From Rotaria socialis (lineage: Eukaryota; Rotifera; Eurotatoria; Philodinida; Philodinidae): 64,000 bases of DNA. Of this stretch, positions 49,679 through 61,315 are shown in pieces. The translations under genes were made by a program, and so were the position numbers. Position 1 is the stretch's first letter. Each line of letters starts with the position of its first letter. The notes under the pieces were generated by a model. It saw nothing but the letters and a program-made list of their open reading frames with translations, was not told where the DNA came from and did not search any database. The stretch covers positions 186,001-250,000 of the forward strand of contig CAJNYU010004517.1 of the NCBI GenBank assembly GCA_905331475.1. The letters run 5' to 3'.

Positions 49679-52184
49679 GTCGGATTCATTCAGTTCAATC
49701 GTGTTAATTTATATATGTATATCTTTTTTTCTCATTGCCGTGTAAGAGAACAATGAAGGATGAATATTCATGCCGTTGTAATAGGCTATGATGAGCAGAT
49801 ATAAGCGTTCTCTTTTTAATACACGGACAAATTTGTAATGTGTTGCCTGAAGAAAGAAAGCATAGCTAGAATCGCCAATTGACTACATGAATGAATAACC
49901 GGTGGCGACACCTGACTCATATGGTCGTAGCTGAAGAAGAAAAAAGATTAACAATGCAATTCATCAGGTGTTACACATAGGGTGTATGGAATAAGGTGGC
50001 AATGTGCGGGTAGATCTCATTGCCCCCACTTCCATGCCCACAAAATTTCGAAAAGCTTGATTCGCCATTAAATTTTTTGTTACTGGAGTAAGTATTATTC
50101 TATGCTTTCTCTGCTGGTATCATTTTTAATTAGATGATATTTCCGTTATTTGGACAATTCATAAAGTATTTATTGTCTATTATTGCGTTTCATATCTTAA
50201 TTTAATAAATTTATACATTGTTATTGTAGGCCATAAAAGAGGTAGCCGGTATTGATGAAGAGCAAATATCCCTGGAGTAAATGCCACCAGACAGAACCTG
50301 TCCGAGCAGTAACTGTTGCTGGAGAGCAAGTGTCGCGCGAGCAAATGCTCGGGTGCAGCATTCTTGGATTTGTAAAGAATCTTCTTTTATTCGTTTTTGT
50401 TGCATTTTTAATATTTATATCTACCTAGAACGAATATATCATTGATGAAGCAATTGACTTTTTGCAAGCTAGCATTTTCTTTCGAAATCTTGAGATTAAA
50501 CTATGTAAAATACATTATTTGATTTTATTATTATAGAAATTATAACTCACCGGTTAAATTACTTTTCAAAGTGATGATATCAATATTTTCCAATTTATCA
50601 TCTATGATGATAGTGCTTGTGATTAAGAAGAAGCATCCTGCTCAACATACTCTTATTGCAAGTACCTACAAAAATATCGGCCTGACATATGAATTTGATG
50701 AGCGATTTTTTTTTGATTGTCTAGATGTAATTTTTTATATTTGGAACTTTAGAAAAAAACATGAAATAAAAGCTAATAGTCTAACAATCCAGGGCCTTCG
50801 TTTTATTTTTTTTTTCTCTCTCTCTCTCTCTTACTCTCCGATAGAGGCTAACTCGAAAATGTAGATAGTGAGTATTCATCAGTTACGATCATTTAACCAA
50901 CTTATTTTATAAGGTGAAGAGCAAAGCGATGGAAAGTTTCAATAACTGATAACTATCATCTTCTTTTGTCAATCGATTGGATTGAAAGAGTGTGGCACCT
51001 GCTTTCTCTTTTTAGCTTCGATTAATTCATAGTCCTTGGTGTTGTGCCAGATTTTGACATGAATTGGATGGAAATATTAAAAGGAAACGTTTTAGAAGAT
51101 AAAATTACTGTTAAGAAATCGTCAACATTTTGACCATGCTTTGTAACATATATTGCTTTCAGCATCGCCATCTATATTTTCGAGATCAAGAACGAATCAT
51201 TTTTAAAAACTTCAGAATCCTTCATGAACTTACGAGGGAACGTTTTCAACTGTCCAATCACTTTTGAGTTCGAACTTTGTGCAACAGATAGACCTCAATG
51301 TAGTATGAAAAAACCCAACAGATTAAGTGCCCATAGGTCTTCTGTCGAAAGCTAAAGGCATTTTATTGGAATTTTCGCCTATTACACGGTATATACCAAA
51401 AAATCGAATGATAGTATTTCGACCTGAGATTTTCCCCAGAGGCAGGTCTATTAGTGAGTAGAATATCCTGAAAATTTCAGTCGAAAAGGGCGTTTCCTTC
51501 CTGAGGTATTTAAGTCCCAAAAATGACTCATATTGTCTAAAATATGATAGAATTTTCTGTTCATTTAGGACCTAGATATCTCAGGAAGGAAACGCCCTTT
51601 TCGACTGAAATTTTCAGGATATTCTACTCATTAATAGACCTGCCTCTGGGCAAAATCTCAGGTCGAAATACTATCATTCGATTTCTTGGTATATACCGTG
51701 TAATAGGCTAAAATTCCAATAAAATGCCTTTAGCTTTCGACAGAAGACCTATAGGCACTTAATCTTTTGGATTTTTTCATACTATATTGGGGTCTATCTG
51801 TTGCATAAAGTTCGAACTCAAAAGCGATTGGACAGTTGAAAACGTTCCCTCGTTAGTTCAACGAAACGATAGGTTTGAATGCCAAAACTTGGTGTTCTAG
51901 GTAGTACTCTTTATTTGGCTTTGGCACAGATATATTTTTCAATGATATCAGAAGATCGTCTTCGCTTTAGTCACAAAAAAGGAAATTGAGTTTTAGTAAG
52001 ATTTTCAGAGCATGTCAGTACCGATCTTGACGTAGGAAAGCTGCAACTATCATCGCTAGACTCATTGAATCTTGAAATAGATACTAATGTTAGCTAAAAA
52101 AGAAGTCATTACAAAAATCACAGTTAATAATATGGAATTAAATGAGCTTCAACATGATGTGTATCCAAATACAGTCACATCTTT
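49679..52184. other. Intergenic region with foldback element, no gene supported
   Basis: About 2.5 kb. It contains an unusually GC-rich patch at about 50240-50365, a CT microsatellite at about 50815-50832 and the foldback at 51225-51860. Open frames here are short and show no family motif. Confidence 0.5.
51225..51860. mobile_element. Foldback element with ~290-bp arms and 50-bp loop
   Basis: Left arm 51225-51517 and right arm 51568-51860 are nearly perfect reverse complements. For example, CCTTAGC-free blocks such as AAGGGCGTTTCCTTCCTGAG near 51486-51505 pair with CTCAGGAAGGAAACGCCCTT near 51580-51599. The outer ends pair TGAACT with AGTTCA. The loop is AT-rich. There is no coding capacity. 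Its high arm identity suggests a young insertion. A transcript would fold into one long hairpin. Confidence 0.85.
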
Positions 52185-54332
52185 TTATAGAATAGTACAA
52201 CACGACGAATAGCAAGCTGCTTTCTCTCCAAAGCAACCACAACAGTTGAGTGGATAATCATTTTCATAGATCACAGTTTTCCCTTCAGGTCCAGGATATT
52301 GACAGAATCGAAATGTGCTTTCTACAATAGTGAAAATTCAGAAAAGTGTGATCAAAATTCCTTAGGCCTATATTCATACCTAATGTGGGATCTTTCTTGT
52401 TTTGATAGTTCTCACCCATTTTATAACGAACCTCTTCAAAATTCATTCGTTCTATAGAACATTCTAAGCGCCGCATTGCATTGTTCTTAGTTTTCACTGG
52501 ATTAAGTTGTTTTTCATAGTAATCCTTGATAATATTCTCCTTCAGAGGAATATCGGGAGTTTCTTCCTGTATCGACTGAACAACGTTTTCTATTGATGAT
52601 TGTTTTGACCATGGTTCATGTTTCACTGACCACACTTGTGTTCTTTGTCCCTTGCGAATTCTTTTTACATGTAAAAAGGAGTTTTGATAAAACCATGTCG
52701 AATATTGAGTATGCCATTTAACAGTTAATGTTGGTGTATGACGAAAGCCTCCCAAACCCTTGCATCTTGAACAGGTCACTTTACCGGCACCTTTACAATA
52801 ACTACAGAGTTTTGTTCCACTTCTACAAAAACATCCCAGATGATTCAAATATTCACTAGAAAACTTGAACAAACATACGCGACTAATCCGCTACTACAAT
52901 GTGTGCATGAAACAATACATTTTCCTCGACAACGCGAGCATCTTAAATATGATATGCTTTCGACTAAAGCTAAGGTTTGTTTAGATTTTTCAGTAGATGG
53001 TAAATCGACTTGGTAATCATTCCAAATATGTCCAATTGCTTCACCGCGAAGTTCAGTTTCTTCGAAGAACCGTCCTTCGTAAAAGCAAAAAGGTTATCAT
53101 GTTAATCAAAGTAAATTTCGATCGATTTGTTTAAAAAAAAAGAAGAGATAAATATCTTTGATCTAATTGGAGCATACAAAGACGCTGTTAGAACTGTTCT
53201 TCTTTTGCTGTAAATTTTTTCACGGTGACCTCTATCGGGCTAACATTTGTCATATAATAGGAGCATTCTAGATTGTACATAAACATGCACTCAATATCCC
53301 TCGTAATCTAAAACTTGTAATTAGTTGCCAGAAAAGTGAACTGTTTCGTTGATCATCAAGGTTAGGGGCGTTACTTTATATTTATAAAATAAAGATAAAG
53401 AAAAAGTAGCTTTATATTTATTTAATAACGATAAAATAAAGAATAAAGAAAAATATTTTTCCTTAAAAATCCAAAATTTGGTCTTCCGCGGATATCTCGA
53501 AGAAAATTAAGAAATTCAGGGCTAAACAATTTTGAACACTAGATTTTTTTTCAAAAATGATTTATGCCTCACCATCATTTGCGAGTATTATTTCATACTG
53601 CAATGTCAGTGATGATAAGCAAGAACTGCAATGTCAGTGATGATAAGCAAGAACTGCAATCAACGTTTTCTGTTGTTATGCAAACTATTTATCTATTTAC
53701 CAATAACTGAAGAAAATCTTTCTTTATTCTTTATTTTAACTTTTATTTTCTAAATATAAAGATTAATAAAGATAAAGTAACACCCCTAATCAGGTTACCA
53801 TCACATTTCAGAAAAAAACGGACTCTTACGTATTTGCATAACTCGATATGGCTATAGACGCTATTTTCTAATAGTATGTTATCTAACTTTCGATTCAACT
53901 GTAAAGCATAGACCACTCTCTATCCATGTGAATCTTGCACATTCACATCGGCATACTCTCTAGTAGAAAACAATAAAGAATTCACCGAATACCTATTATA
54001 CTAAGATATATCTGACAGTGCAGTTTACCTAATGTACGGCTTCCTAGAACCGTTTCGGTGTGCCAGCGATAAGGTGTAACTTCCGTGCGTAGCTTTCTTG
54101 CTTCTATGAGTATTTTCATGTGGCACTGAAAAGCCATCTTTGGTTCAACACTTATGAGTTCAGCGTTTTCCACAGGTTTGGCATGATAGCAAAATTTAGA
54201 CTCGACATATTGTTTGAAGTCAGCTAAAGGTTTTGGCAATGGTTTAGATGGAGTTGGTTCAATTTTTGGGATATCGGTTGTATCGGGTAGTTGATCAGCA
54301 TTGAGAACTAATTCAGGAGCTACTTTGGACAT
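52185..54332 (-). CDS. SSUH2: SSUH2 homologue (DnaJ-like cysteine-rich protein), 4 exons
   Basis: Exons 54332-54029, 53074-52879, 52822-52380 and 52321-52185 splice in frame to 359 residues, close to the human protein (~353). An N-terminal block reads DFKQYVESKFCYHAKPVENA and MKILIEARKLRTEVTPYRW. The central zinc-finger-like region has CxxCxG repeats as in DnaJ chaperones (CSRCRGKCIVSCTHCSSG, then CSYCKGAGKVTCSRCKGLG). The C-terminal part has IERMNFEEVRYKMG and FCQYPGPEGKTVIYENDYP, and ends in a Cys-rich tail (NCCGCFG to CCTIL). SSUH2 has been linked to tooth formation in mammals, but its molecular role is poorly known; a chaperone-like or palmitoylated membrane-associated role is conceivable. 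Intron 1 carries a hAT-type MITE (53363-53788); intron 2 is only 56 bp. Confidence 0.9.
53363..53788. mobile_element. hAT-type MITE, copy 2, in SSUH2 intron 1
   Basis: 426-bp element in inverted orientation relative to copy 1 at 21378-21867. Ends are TAGGGGCGTTACTTTAT and its complement ATAAAGTAACACCCCTA. Flanks ATCAAGGT (53355-53362) and ATCAGGTT (53789-53796) agree at six of eight bases, consistent with an aged 8-bp duplication. The interior has a 28-bp direct duplication at about 53599-53655 (GCAATGTCAGTGATGATAAG twice) that copy 1 lacks. Confidence 0.82.
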
Positions 54333-54999
54333 CTTGAAATATTTCTATCTATAACATGTCGCTCTTCTCGTAAAAAAATAGTCTGAATTTCAAAGATCAT
54401 GACTCTTTCTATCTTTCGAATGACTTTCGCTAGAGAAGGAATTTACAGCTTTAATGTTGACTATTTGAAAGGTACATATTTTGGTATTTATTAGTAGGAA
54501 ATAAAAATATTCAAATGCAGATATCTCTTCATTTGCCAATTTTATGAGTTTATGTGTTTTTGTTAGCCCATCATAATAGAGTAACACAAGAATCTCAACT
54601 TCAATTGCTTTGGAATTCAGTTAAAAAACAATGCAATCAAACGATAAAAATATTAGTTTAAGATATTCTATGTGAAAAAAACAATTTCTATCAAATATCC
54701 TTTTGTCTCGAATTATATCACGAATACCTTCACTTGGTGTGTAAGAATATTATTTTTTATACAAGGCCTACTTTAAATCTCACGAAGGATCTTGATAGAA
54801 CTTGAGAGTAGCAATACACCTACAATCTCTCAATATCAGTCTGCTTCAAGTCATTCAAAATTCTTAAATATAAAATAAATAGTTTTTATACAAGCAACAG
54901 TGTATTTGAGTTCGTTGTTTCACTACGTATAAACAAAATAAATTTCACAATCTTACTTTAGCAACTCATGCAACCAAATGAATAAGTATATTGGCTTCT

Positions 55000-55419
55000 T
55001 TATTCCAAGCCGTGTAGTTTTATTGCTCCTCGACTTTTCTTATTTGTCAACAAATAGACTGACGTGAGTGTTTTTGTTTCTCTTATCTCTACTATCCTAG
55101 TCAACATTATGATTACAACGATATTGTCTTTTTCTCTGAATAGGGTATCATTTTTCGCGTATCTTGGAAAGAGTTCTGCAAGAAAAAAACTTCCAAGTGT
55201 GATTGTCAATGCAAAACATGACAACGCATACCACATAATAGCAGAATAAATTTGAAAAAAAGCTATTCCACGTTGATCATCAGTGTCATAATCTGAAATT
55301 AGTTCGTGTAGACGCTCTAATACAAATTTTATCCTAGCAATGCACAGCTTTTCACATGTCATATTATAGATGACTAATTCATAGAATGAAAAGATCAAAT
55401 AATGTTCATTTTTCAACAA
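55000..55419 (-). pseudogene. Possible membrane-protein remnant
   Basis: Open frame of about 139 codons with two hydrophobic stretches (IYSAIMWYALSCFALTITLG and DNIVVIIMLTRIV) after a charged segment (LERLHELISDYDTDDQRG). An upstream frame on the same strand near 55532-55720 could belong to it, but I find no convincing splice join and a stop interrupts the sequence between them. I do not recognise the family. It may be a chance frame, a taxon-specific gene or a decayed copy. Confidence 0.25.
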
Positions 55420-55903
55420 GCGAGAGCTCTATTTTCATTGTTGCTTCGAAAGGGCTCGATAATGATTTTGTTCGTTGACAGTGGTTCGCTATGCCGATCA
55501 TGGACACAATGCATTTTTATCATATTCATCATTAAATGGTAGTTGTTGAATAAATTTCCTTTGTTACACGATTACAAGGCTGTGAAGATTTGGAATAACG
55601 CTTCATCCGTATGTATACTGATAAGAAAAATGTTGTAACTGTCAGAGTCCTTGCCAGTGATTCATCTACTGTATAGGCTGAGTGGGCGACGCGCACCAGA
55701 AAATATACAGTTGATTTCATAAAAGTACTATATAATAAGAAATTTTCTAGCCAGCAGCTCCTCCAAAAATTTCAACCGCCCACCCGAAAAATGAAACCTA
55801 GATAAAACACTGGTCCTTGCTACCAATTAGATTGACTGACAAATATAATTAGACCTGGCTTTTGTAAATAGCAACTGCATAGATTTTATGATTAAAAATT
55901 CCT

Positions 55904-56122
55904 CTACCCAGGTGAAAACCACACGGTCGTAAACGGCCGTTTTACCATAATTTATGGCCGTGTGGTATGCACCGTATTATGGCCGTTTTTCGGCCGTATT
56001 ACGATCGCTATTGGCCGTATACGACACGATTAATTACGGTCGTAATACGGTGCATGCCAAAACGTCAAGTTACGGCCGTATACGACCGTTTCTGGTAAAG
56101 TCACAATGCTCGACCTGGGTAG
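55904..56122. mobile_element. Short palindrome-rich element with CTACCCAGGT termini
   Basis: 219 bp with perfect 10-bp terminal inverted repeats (CTACCCAGGT and ACCTGGGTAG). The interior contains many GGCCGTA/TACGGCC-type strings in both orientations, so it can fold on itself in several ways. Its composition stands out sharply from the AT-rich surroundings. No clear target-site duplication and no coding capacity. Confidence 0.7.
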
Positions 56123-57329
56123 TTATAATTTAATTTATACTTAAGAAGTCGAGACTGTCGGAAAAACTATAGAATAGGCAACCGTTGGGCTTTGGAAATT
56201 TCCCTAATATATTTATTCTACAAAGATTTACTAGCTAAAGATTGTATTCTAGTATCTGCATATGACGCACGCTTGGACATTCGCCTTTCATTACAAAGAA
56301 ACTCATCTGCTAAGACTACAGATATGAATTATTTATGTTTTTTGACCGCTCCGTCGTTGTCATACTTGAATAGCATGTTTTCACAGAGATGAAACAAGAA
56401 ACTTCGCTGCAGCTCTCATTTTATTCAGAGGACGCGATCGAAATTCTCAGAACATGACAGGATCACCTTTTTGGCCATCTTCAACAGCACTCCTGGTTCT
56501 CGAGATATGTGGGACCACATTTTTTCGCTTCCGGTGGTCACGATAGGGGCTGGAATGGCATGTCTCTAGTTATGACATCTCTATATAAAAAGCATTTTGT
56601 AAAGTGAAATGTTATTTTGATTGTTAGTTAAATTTCGTTCCGTTTTGATAAAGAAGGTGGATATCTATATAAAAACAGAACTATTTTTACCGAATTTATA
56701 GGGTTACATTTTCTATCATTCCCATTATTGGTGACACCATGAAGACGTAAACTATTTACAAACAATGATTCTGTTGAGAAAATAGTACCATGTATGTACG
56801 CAATGATTTTTTCCGAAATAAAATAACTTGTAATATACTAGCGCCCGATACAGTGATTGTTATTAAAACAGATCAACAGCTAATTTGTTTAAACATAATT
56901 AGATCCAAAAATGATTTCGTAAATCAGAGTTTATGATTACGCTAAATTCAAGCTATTCGTTTGCCGCTACTTATTCTAATATGATTTGAATTTTTCGAAG
57001 AGAAAACGTGACCATCCACGAGAAAAATAAAGAATAAGTCAGATTATTCTTTTAGCTATTGTTTCTATTAGGAAATTATTTTTTTTAATGACAAAAGGTT
57101 TGCGTGGGAGTATTTCTAGAAGAGATTCTCCAATTTATATTTTCCTAGAAACAGAAAACTGTCGGTTTAAAATAAAAATTCAAAAGGATTTATCAGCCAT
57201 TTTGATTATCATCGATTGAAGAGAATGGTATCTTTTGAATGGAAAAAATAAAAATAATTCCGATCGTTAGTCTCTTCAAATATGAACGATTGAAATGCAT
57301 TGATCACTAATATCAAGCTAATAAAATAT

Positions 57330-57906
57330 TTAATGATTAATTTTGTTCATCATACCAGCAGCAATAACTACGGATTTAATACTTCGACGTCGTTTGGCTT
57401 CGTCATCGGACGGATTCGTCGATGGTTTTCCTGATTTCGGGACTGGTTTTGGTGTGGTTTTTAAACTAGTTGCTTTTTTTAATTTCGCTAGAAAATCATT
57501 TGTTAATAAAGTTGCGTCGTTTAATAATGGAGTATATGTTCCTTCATCTAGAATTAAAACGATTTGGTTTTGTTTTTGTTCATTATAAAAAATACAAATC
57601 GTCTACCATCAATTTCGGTTAATACACAATGAATATGCGCTGGATAACGACGTCGTCCCGTTGAGAAAAAATTCGATTCAGGTGTTGCAAGATGTAATGG
57701 TTCTCCATTACTAATTAAACATAAATCTAATTTTACTGTCGATGATAAACAACAATGAGTTCGGATATAATTTAATAAATGTACTGGCTAGTCGGTAGAA
57801 AATTAAATTAGCAAAACAAAACAAAACCAATGAAGCAAAGATTTACTCGACAGTTTCCATTTACAAGTAAAACACAAGCTTCGCCGTAGTGAACTTCGAT
57901 CAGCAT
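57330..57906 (-). CDS. C22orf15-like small protein, 3 exons
   Basis: Exons 57906-57847, 57787-57607 and 57547-57330 join in frame to 152 residues (human C22orf15 is about 148). The N-terminus MLIEVHYGEACVLLVNGNCR followed by PVHLLNYIRTHC matches the start of that family, which has a ubiquitin-like beginning. After LPLHLA-type residues (EPLHLATPE) comes HIHCVLTEIDDEGTYTPLLN and a short acidic/leucine helix (TNDFLAKL). A basic Pro/Ser tail ends the protein. The function is unknown in any animal. The second intron is 59 bp; an alternative join using a donor at GATTT|GTATTT would break the frame, so I chose GATG|GTAGAC. The homology is by pattern memory, hence moderate confidence. Confidence 0.65.
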
Positions 57907-60037
57907 TTTCTTCTTCTATAACACTATTCGCGATCGATAAAGAAAAACAACAAAAAAAAGAAAATCGATTTCCCGTTTAATAAACATTCTCGAGATGACA
58001 CTTCATCGTTCCTGTCTAACATCTAGAAAAAGAATTCTACCTCGCCGATATGCATAGACATTATTAATTCCAAATGAATAATCAACATTGATATATTTAT
58101 CCAAGACACTTTTCAAATAATAAAACTCTTCGATTTTCTTTACATTTTCAACATTGTAGCGCGGATGTGTTCATAAGAAGAAAAAGGAAACACTTAACCG
58201 ATAGTTTACTTTTTTAAACGCTAAATGAGTAGATTTTCAAGTTGTAGATATTATTTCAATACATTGTTGGTCGTTACATATATATATATATTCAGTTTTT
58301 TTTAAACAGCTAAACAAAAGTCTATTCGATTATATCATAAAGTTTGATTGAATTAAATCAACAGAAAAAAACATGAAGGCAAACATTTATTGATATGCAT
58401 AAATTATGTAGCGAATATAAAATTTATGCAATCTCTTTTTCTATTTCATTCATCAAGTGACGTCTAGTCATCAATTTATGAAAGAAAACTAACTGAATTC
58501 TATAGAAAATGAAAAAAAAACATTTTTGTTCTTTGTTAAAATACTTTAATAGTGACTTCCTTCAAAAGCTTGAGTTAAATCGTTTGACTTTAATTTTTAT
58601 CGATTAATAAACAACCAATGAAGTCTATATCGATACTCTCGGATGACATGCTACTATATCTGATAGTTTTAAATACTATTTGTCGAGCATAAAATATGAT
58701 CACAATTATCGAATGAGTATTGATTGAATAGGAAAAAAGTGACGGGCAGGTGAATTAAAAATTGATAAGTTTTTCTGTGATTCTTAATGAGTCATGTTAT
58801 GAATGGTATTAATCACAACACGATCTTTTAGGGCTTTCTTTTCTTGATTTTACATGATCCAGCGGAAATTGACATTAAAAAATGTTGTCTAGCTGGATCG
58901 CCTAAAACTGCATTGAACCTTCGGCATCAGAAAATTTTTGACACAGTTTCTAAAGCAAAAAACACTTCGTATCGTAGACGCCTTGAAATTTTAATTGTTA
59001 GCCAATCTCAAAATTTCCCCACTGTGATACTCGTTCTTGATGAAGTGTTCAAGAAATACTTCCTCATTCGCTCGATTTGAAACGAATATCAGTTAAAATA
59101 ACTAAGTTGTGAGACATTGTTAACAAATAGCTTTTCAAAGAGGACAATTTTCTTCTGTCAAAGATGAACGTGCTTTTTTGTCTTGAGAATATCTGCTTAG
59201 TATAATATTTGTACTAGGTAATAAATGTTATGAAAGATAAACTGGTTATTTATGGCTAAACGTGCTGCCTATTTTTATATAACATACATCATTTGTTTTG
59301 CTCGTTATTCAATTTATCATTCAGCAAAAAACGACAGTTAGCAAACGGAAAAGAGTCTTCAGTATTGATTTAAATACGTGATTATTATCGGTTGTGCAGG
59401 AAAATCATCGGGTTCATGTGTTTATCCAACACGCTAACCTTCCTTTCTTTTTACAACTCAGCTAACTGCTTCACAGTTGGTGGCATAGTTTCGTACAACT
59501 GGAAGAATACTTGTAGTACATAGGGCCTTTTTAAAATTTTACGTCTATGAATAACGAGATGATGAATGAAAAGTTTTTTCTCGCCGTTAGTTTAAAAAAG
59601 TTTTATTTATTTGCAAATGCTGGCTCATGAAATTATGTCAATACTGAAAATACAGTAAAATGAAAGGAATCTCTATTAATAGTAGAAGAGCTTCTTTGAA
59701 AATCCGTTGATTTCCTGTGCTATAATAACTTAAGCTGCAATCTTCGTTATGATCGTCACCATTGAGATGATGTCAAATGTACGAGCACTATTCATTCCTA
59801 ACGCTCTTTCGAAGAAAAACGAACGAATTTGTAATCTTCTGTTCTTTATTCAGATTAAAGATTTTGCCAAAAACAAATTTTAATGTAATCTTTTATTATC
59901 TTTGTTAGAATACATGCAACATATAAAGAATAATGACTACATGAATAAAAAAAAATACAACAGTATGAGTCATTATTAGCTTTTGTTTTGTTAATAGTGT
60001 TTTCATCTATTTATAATAGTCGCTCGACTATTTGCGA
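57907..60037. other. Intergenic region
   Basis: About 2.1 kb, AT-rich. An open frame of 78 codons on the plus strand (58844-59080) has no recognisable motif and no neighbouring exon, so it is not called. Nothing else seen. Confidence 0.5.
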
Positions 60038-60457
60038 TTAACTTGTAGCACCCATTCCTGCACTTGATTGACCAAACCAAAATGATAGAATAGCTAAAGC
60101 TACATACGAGAAGAAATGAGCCGTTACCATGAGATCAAACGACGAACCCAGCGCACGTTGGACGTAGGAAACAAATGTTCCTAATAAAAAGATTGTTGCA
60201 ACGAATAATAAAATGATTGGTACTAATTGAAGAGTACCACTTAAAATATCGAACATTTGCAAGACAAGACTGACAACAGATACAATCAATAGTATAAATG
60301 AAATAATAGAAAGAGCGGCTGGTGCTTTGTAATCCAAGTCAAATATACCGGTCGAGCCAGCCCATGATTTCGTCGCTAAGCCAATAACACAAAAGAGAGC
60401 TGCTATCGCTGTTATAGCAATGGTAACAAGCAGCACAATCCGTCCTGATAAACGCAT
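60038..60457 (-). CDS. Four-transmembrane (claudin/PMP22-like topology) protein
   Basis: Single exon of 139 residues. Four hydrophobic helices at about residues 6-28, 46-68, 76-98 and 113-131. The first is followed by a short loop with Lys-Ser-Trp (SW at 31-32) and an acidic turn FDLDYK. The frame stays open for another 26 codons upstream but without an ATG, so the Met at 60457 (MRLSGRIVLLVTI) is taken as the start. The topology is that of claudin/PMP22/tetraspan proteins, but the first extracellular loop is too short for a true claudin and lacks the GLW-C-C signature. The role is unknown, presumably plasma membrane or vesicle. Confidence 0.65.
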   Translation of the reverse strand: MRLSGRIVLLVTIAITAIAALFCVIGLATKSWAGSTGIFDLDYKAPAALSIISFILLIVSVVSLVLQMFDILSGTLQLVPIILLFVATIFLLGTFVSYVQRALGSSFDLMVTAHFFSYVALAILSFWFGQSSAGMGATS

Positions 60458-61294
60458 ATCTTTGTATGACAGATAGAGATCTGACAACGGGTGAAGGTAA
60501 CCGTTAGAAGAGAAAGAATGCAAATGCACGATCAAATTTCTTTTTCTTTATATGATTTCAATGAGATGAAGTAAATAGATTCTGATTGTAGAACATTAGT
60601 CAACGAACAGTTTGTCGCTATGAAAGCCCCATAAAGAATATCGGATACGTCAAGAGAAAAAAAGAGAATGAGCTCGTATACGGGAAGGGCATAAATAATG
60701 ACTCTTTTTCTACGTAGATGATATTTTCTTTACTTTCTGTCATTGAGACTTGATTCTTTTTTTCAAAAGATTCCTTGTTGAATTCTCCACAAAACTTTGT
60801 GTTAGATTTTGCTTTGAAACACCATCGTGAAGAATCATGTAAATAGGCACATTTTCACATGATCTTACTTCTTCTCAAGAGATAGATGTACTTAATATCA
60901 TTTCGTAGCCCTTGGAAAGGTTCATCTGTTGCTCGCATCTTGAACAACAAATCTAACTTTATTACATTAAAATATTACCCGGCACAGCCACGATGGCCAT
61001 GCAAACAAATAGCATCCTTGAAAAAGTCGTTTCTGTCCCGAATAGATGCCTGTTAGATAACAAAAAAAATCTGTTTGAAATTTTAGTGCTTTTGTTTCTT
61101 GCAATCTTCTTGAATGAATTCTCTAGTGTAACTTTTGACGGCAAAGTCTCTTATCGAATTTCGTAGCGAATCCAATAAGGAATCTTTTGAAAAAAAATCA
61201 AGTACCAGCGAAAGAAAAGTCTATAATACAAAAGGTGACATTCTTTATGGCCCACCCGTTATGACTAAAGTCTCAGATAAATATACGTGAGAGT

Positions 61295-61315
61295 AGAGAG
61301 AGAGAGAGAGAGAGA
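61295..61315. repeat. (AG)n microsatellite
   Basis: Pure AG run in intergenic DNA. Confidence 0.88.

Larger units (their letters stand above)
54333..57329. other. Intergenic region with a possible decayed gene and a palindromic element
   Basis: About 3 kb. It contains the open frame described at 55000-55419 and the CGGCCGT-rich element at 55904-56122. The remainder is AT-rich with no supported gene or RNA. Confidence 0.5.

Noticed and set aside
58844..59080. 78-codon plus-strand open frame
   Set aside because: No homology recognised, no splice partners, no start context. Length is within chance for this region.
60962..61144. 60-codon minus-strand frame with a hydrophobic end, possibly an upstream exon of the four-helix protein
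   Set aside because: It would need an acceptor in the leader of the 60457 start that I cannot place with confidence, and the protein is complete without it.
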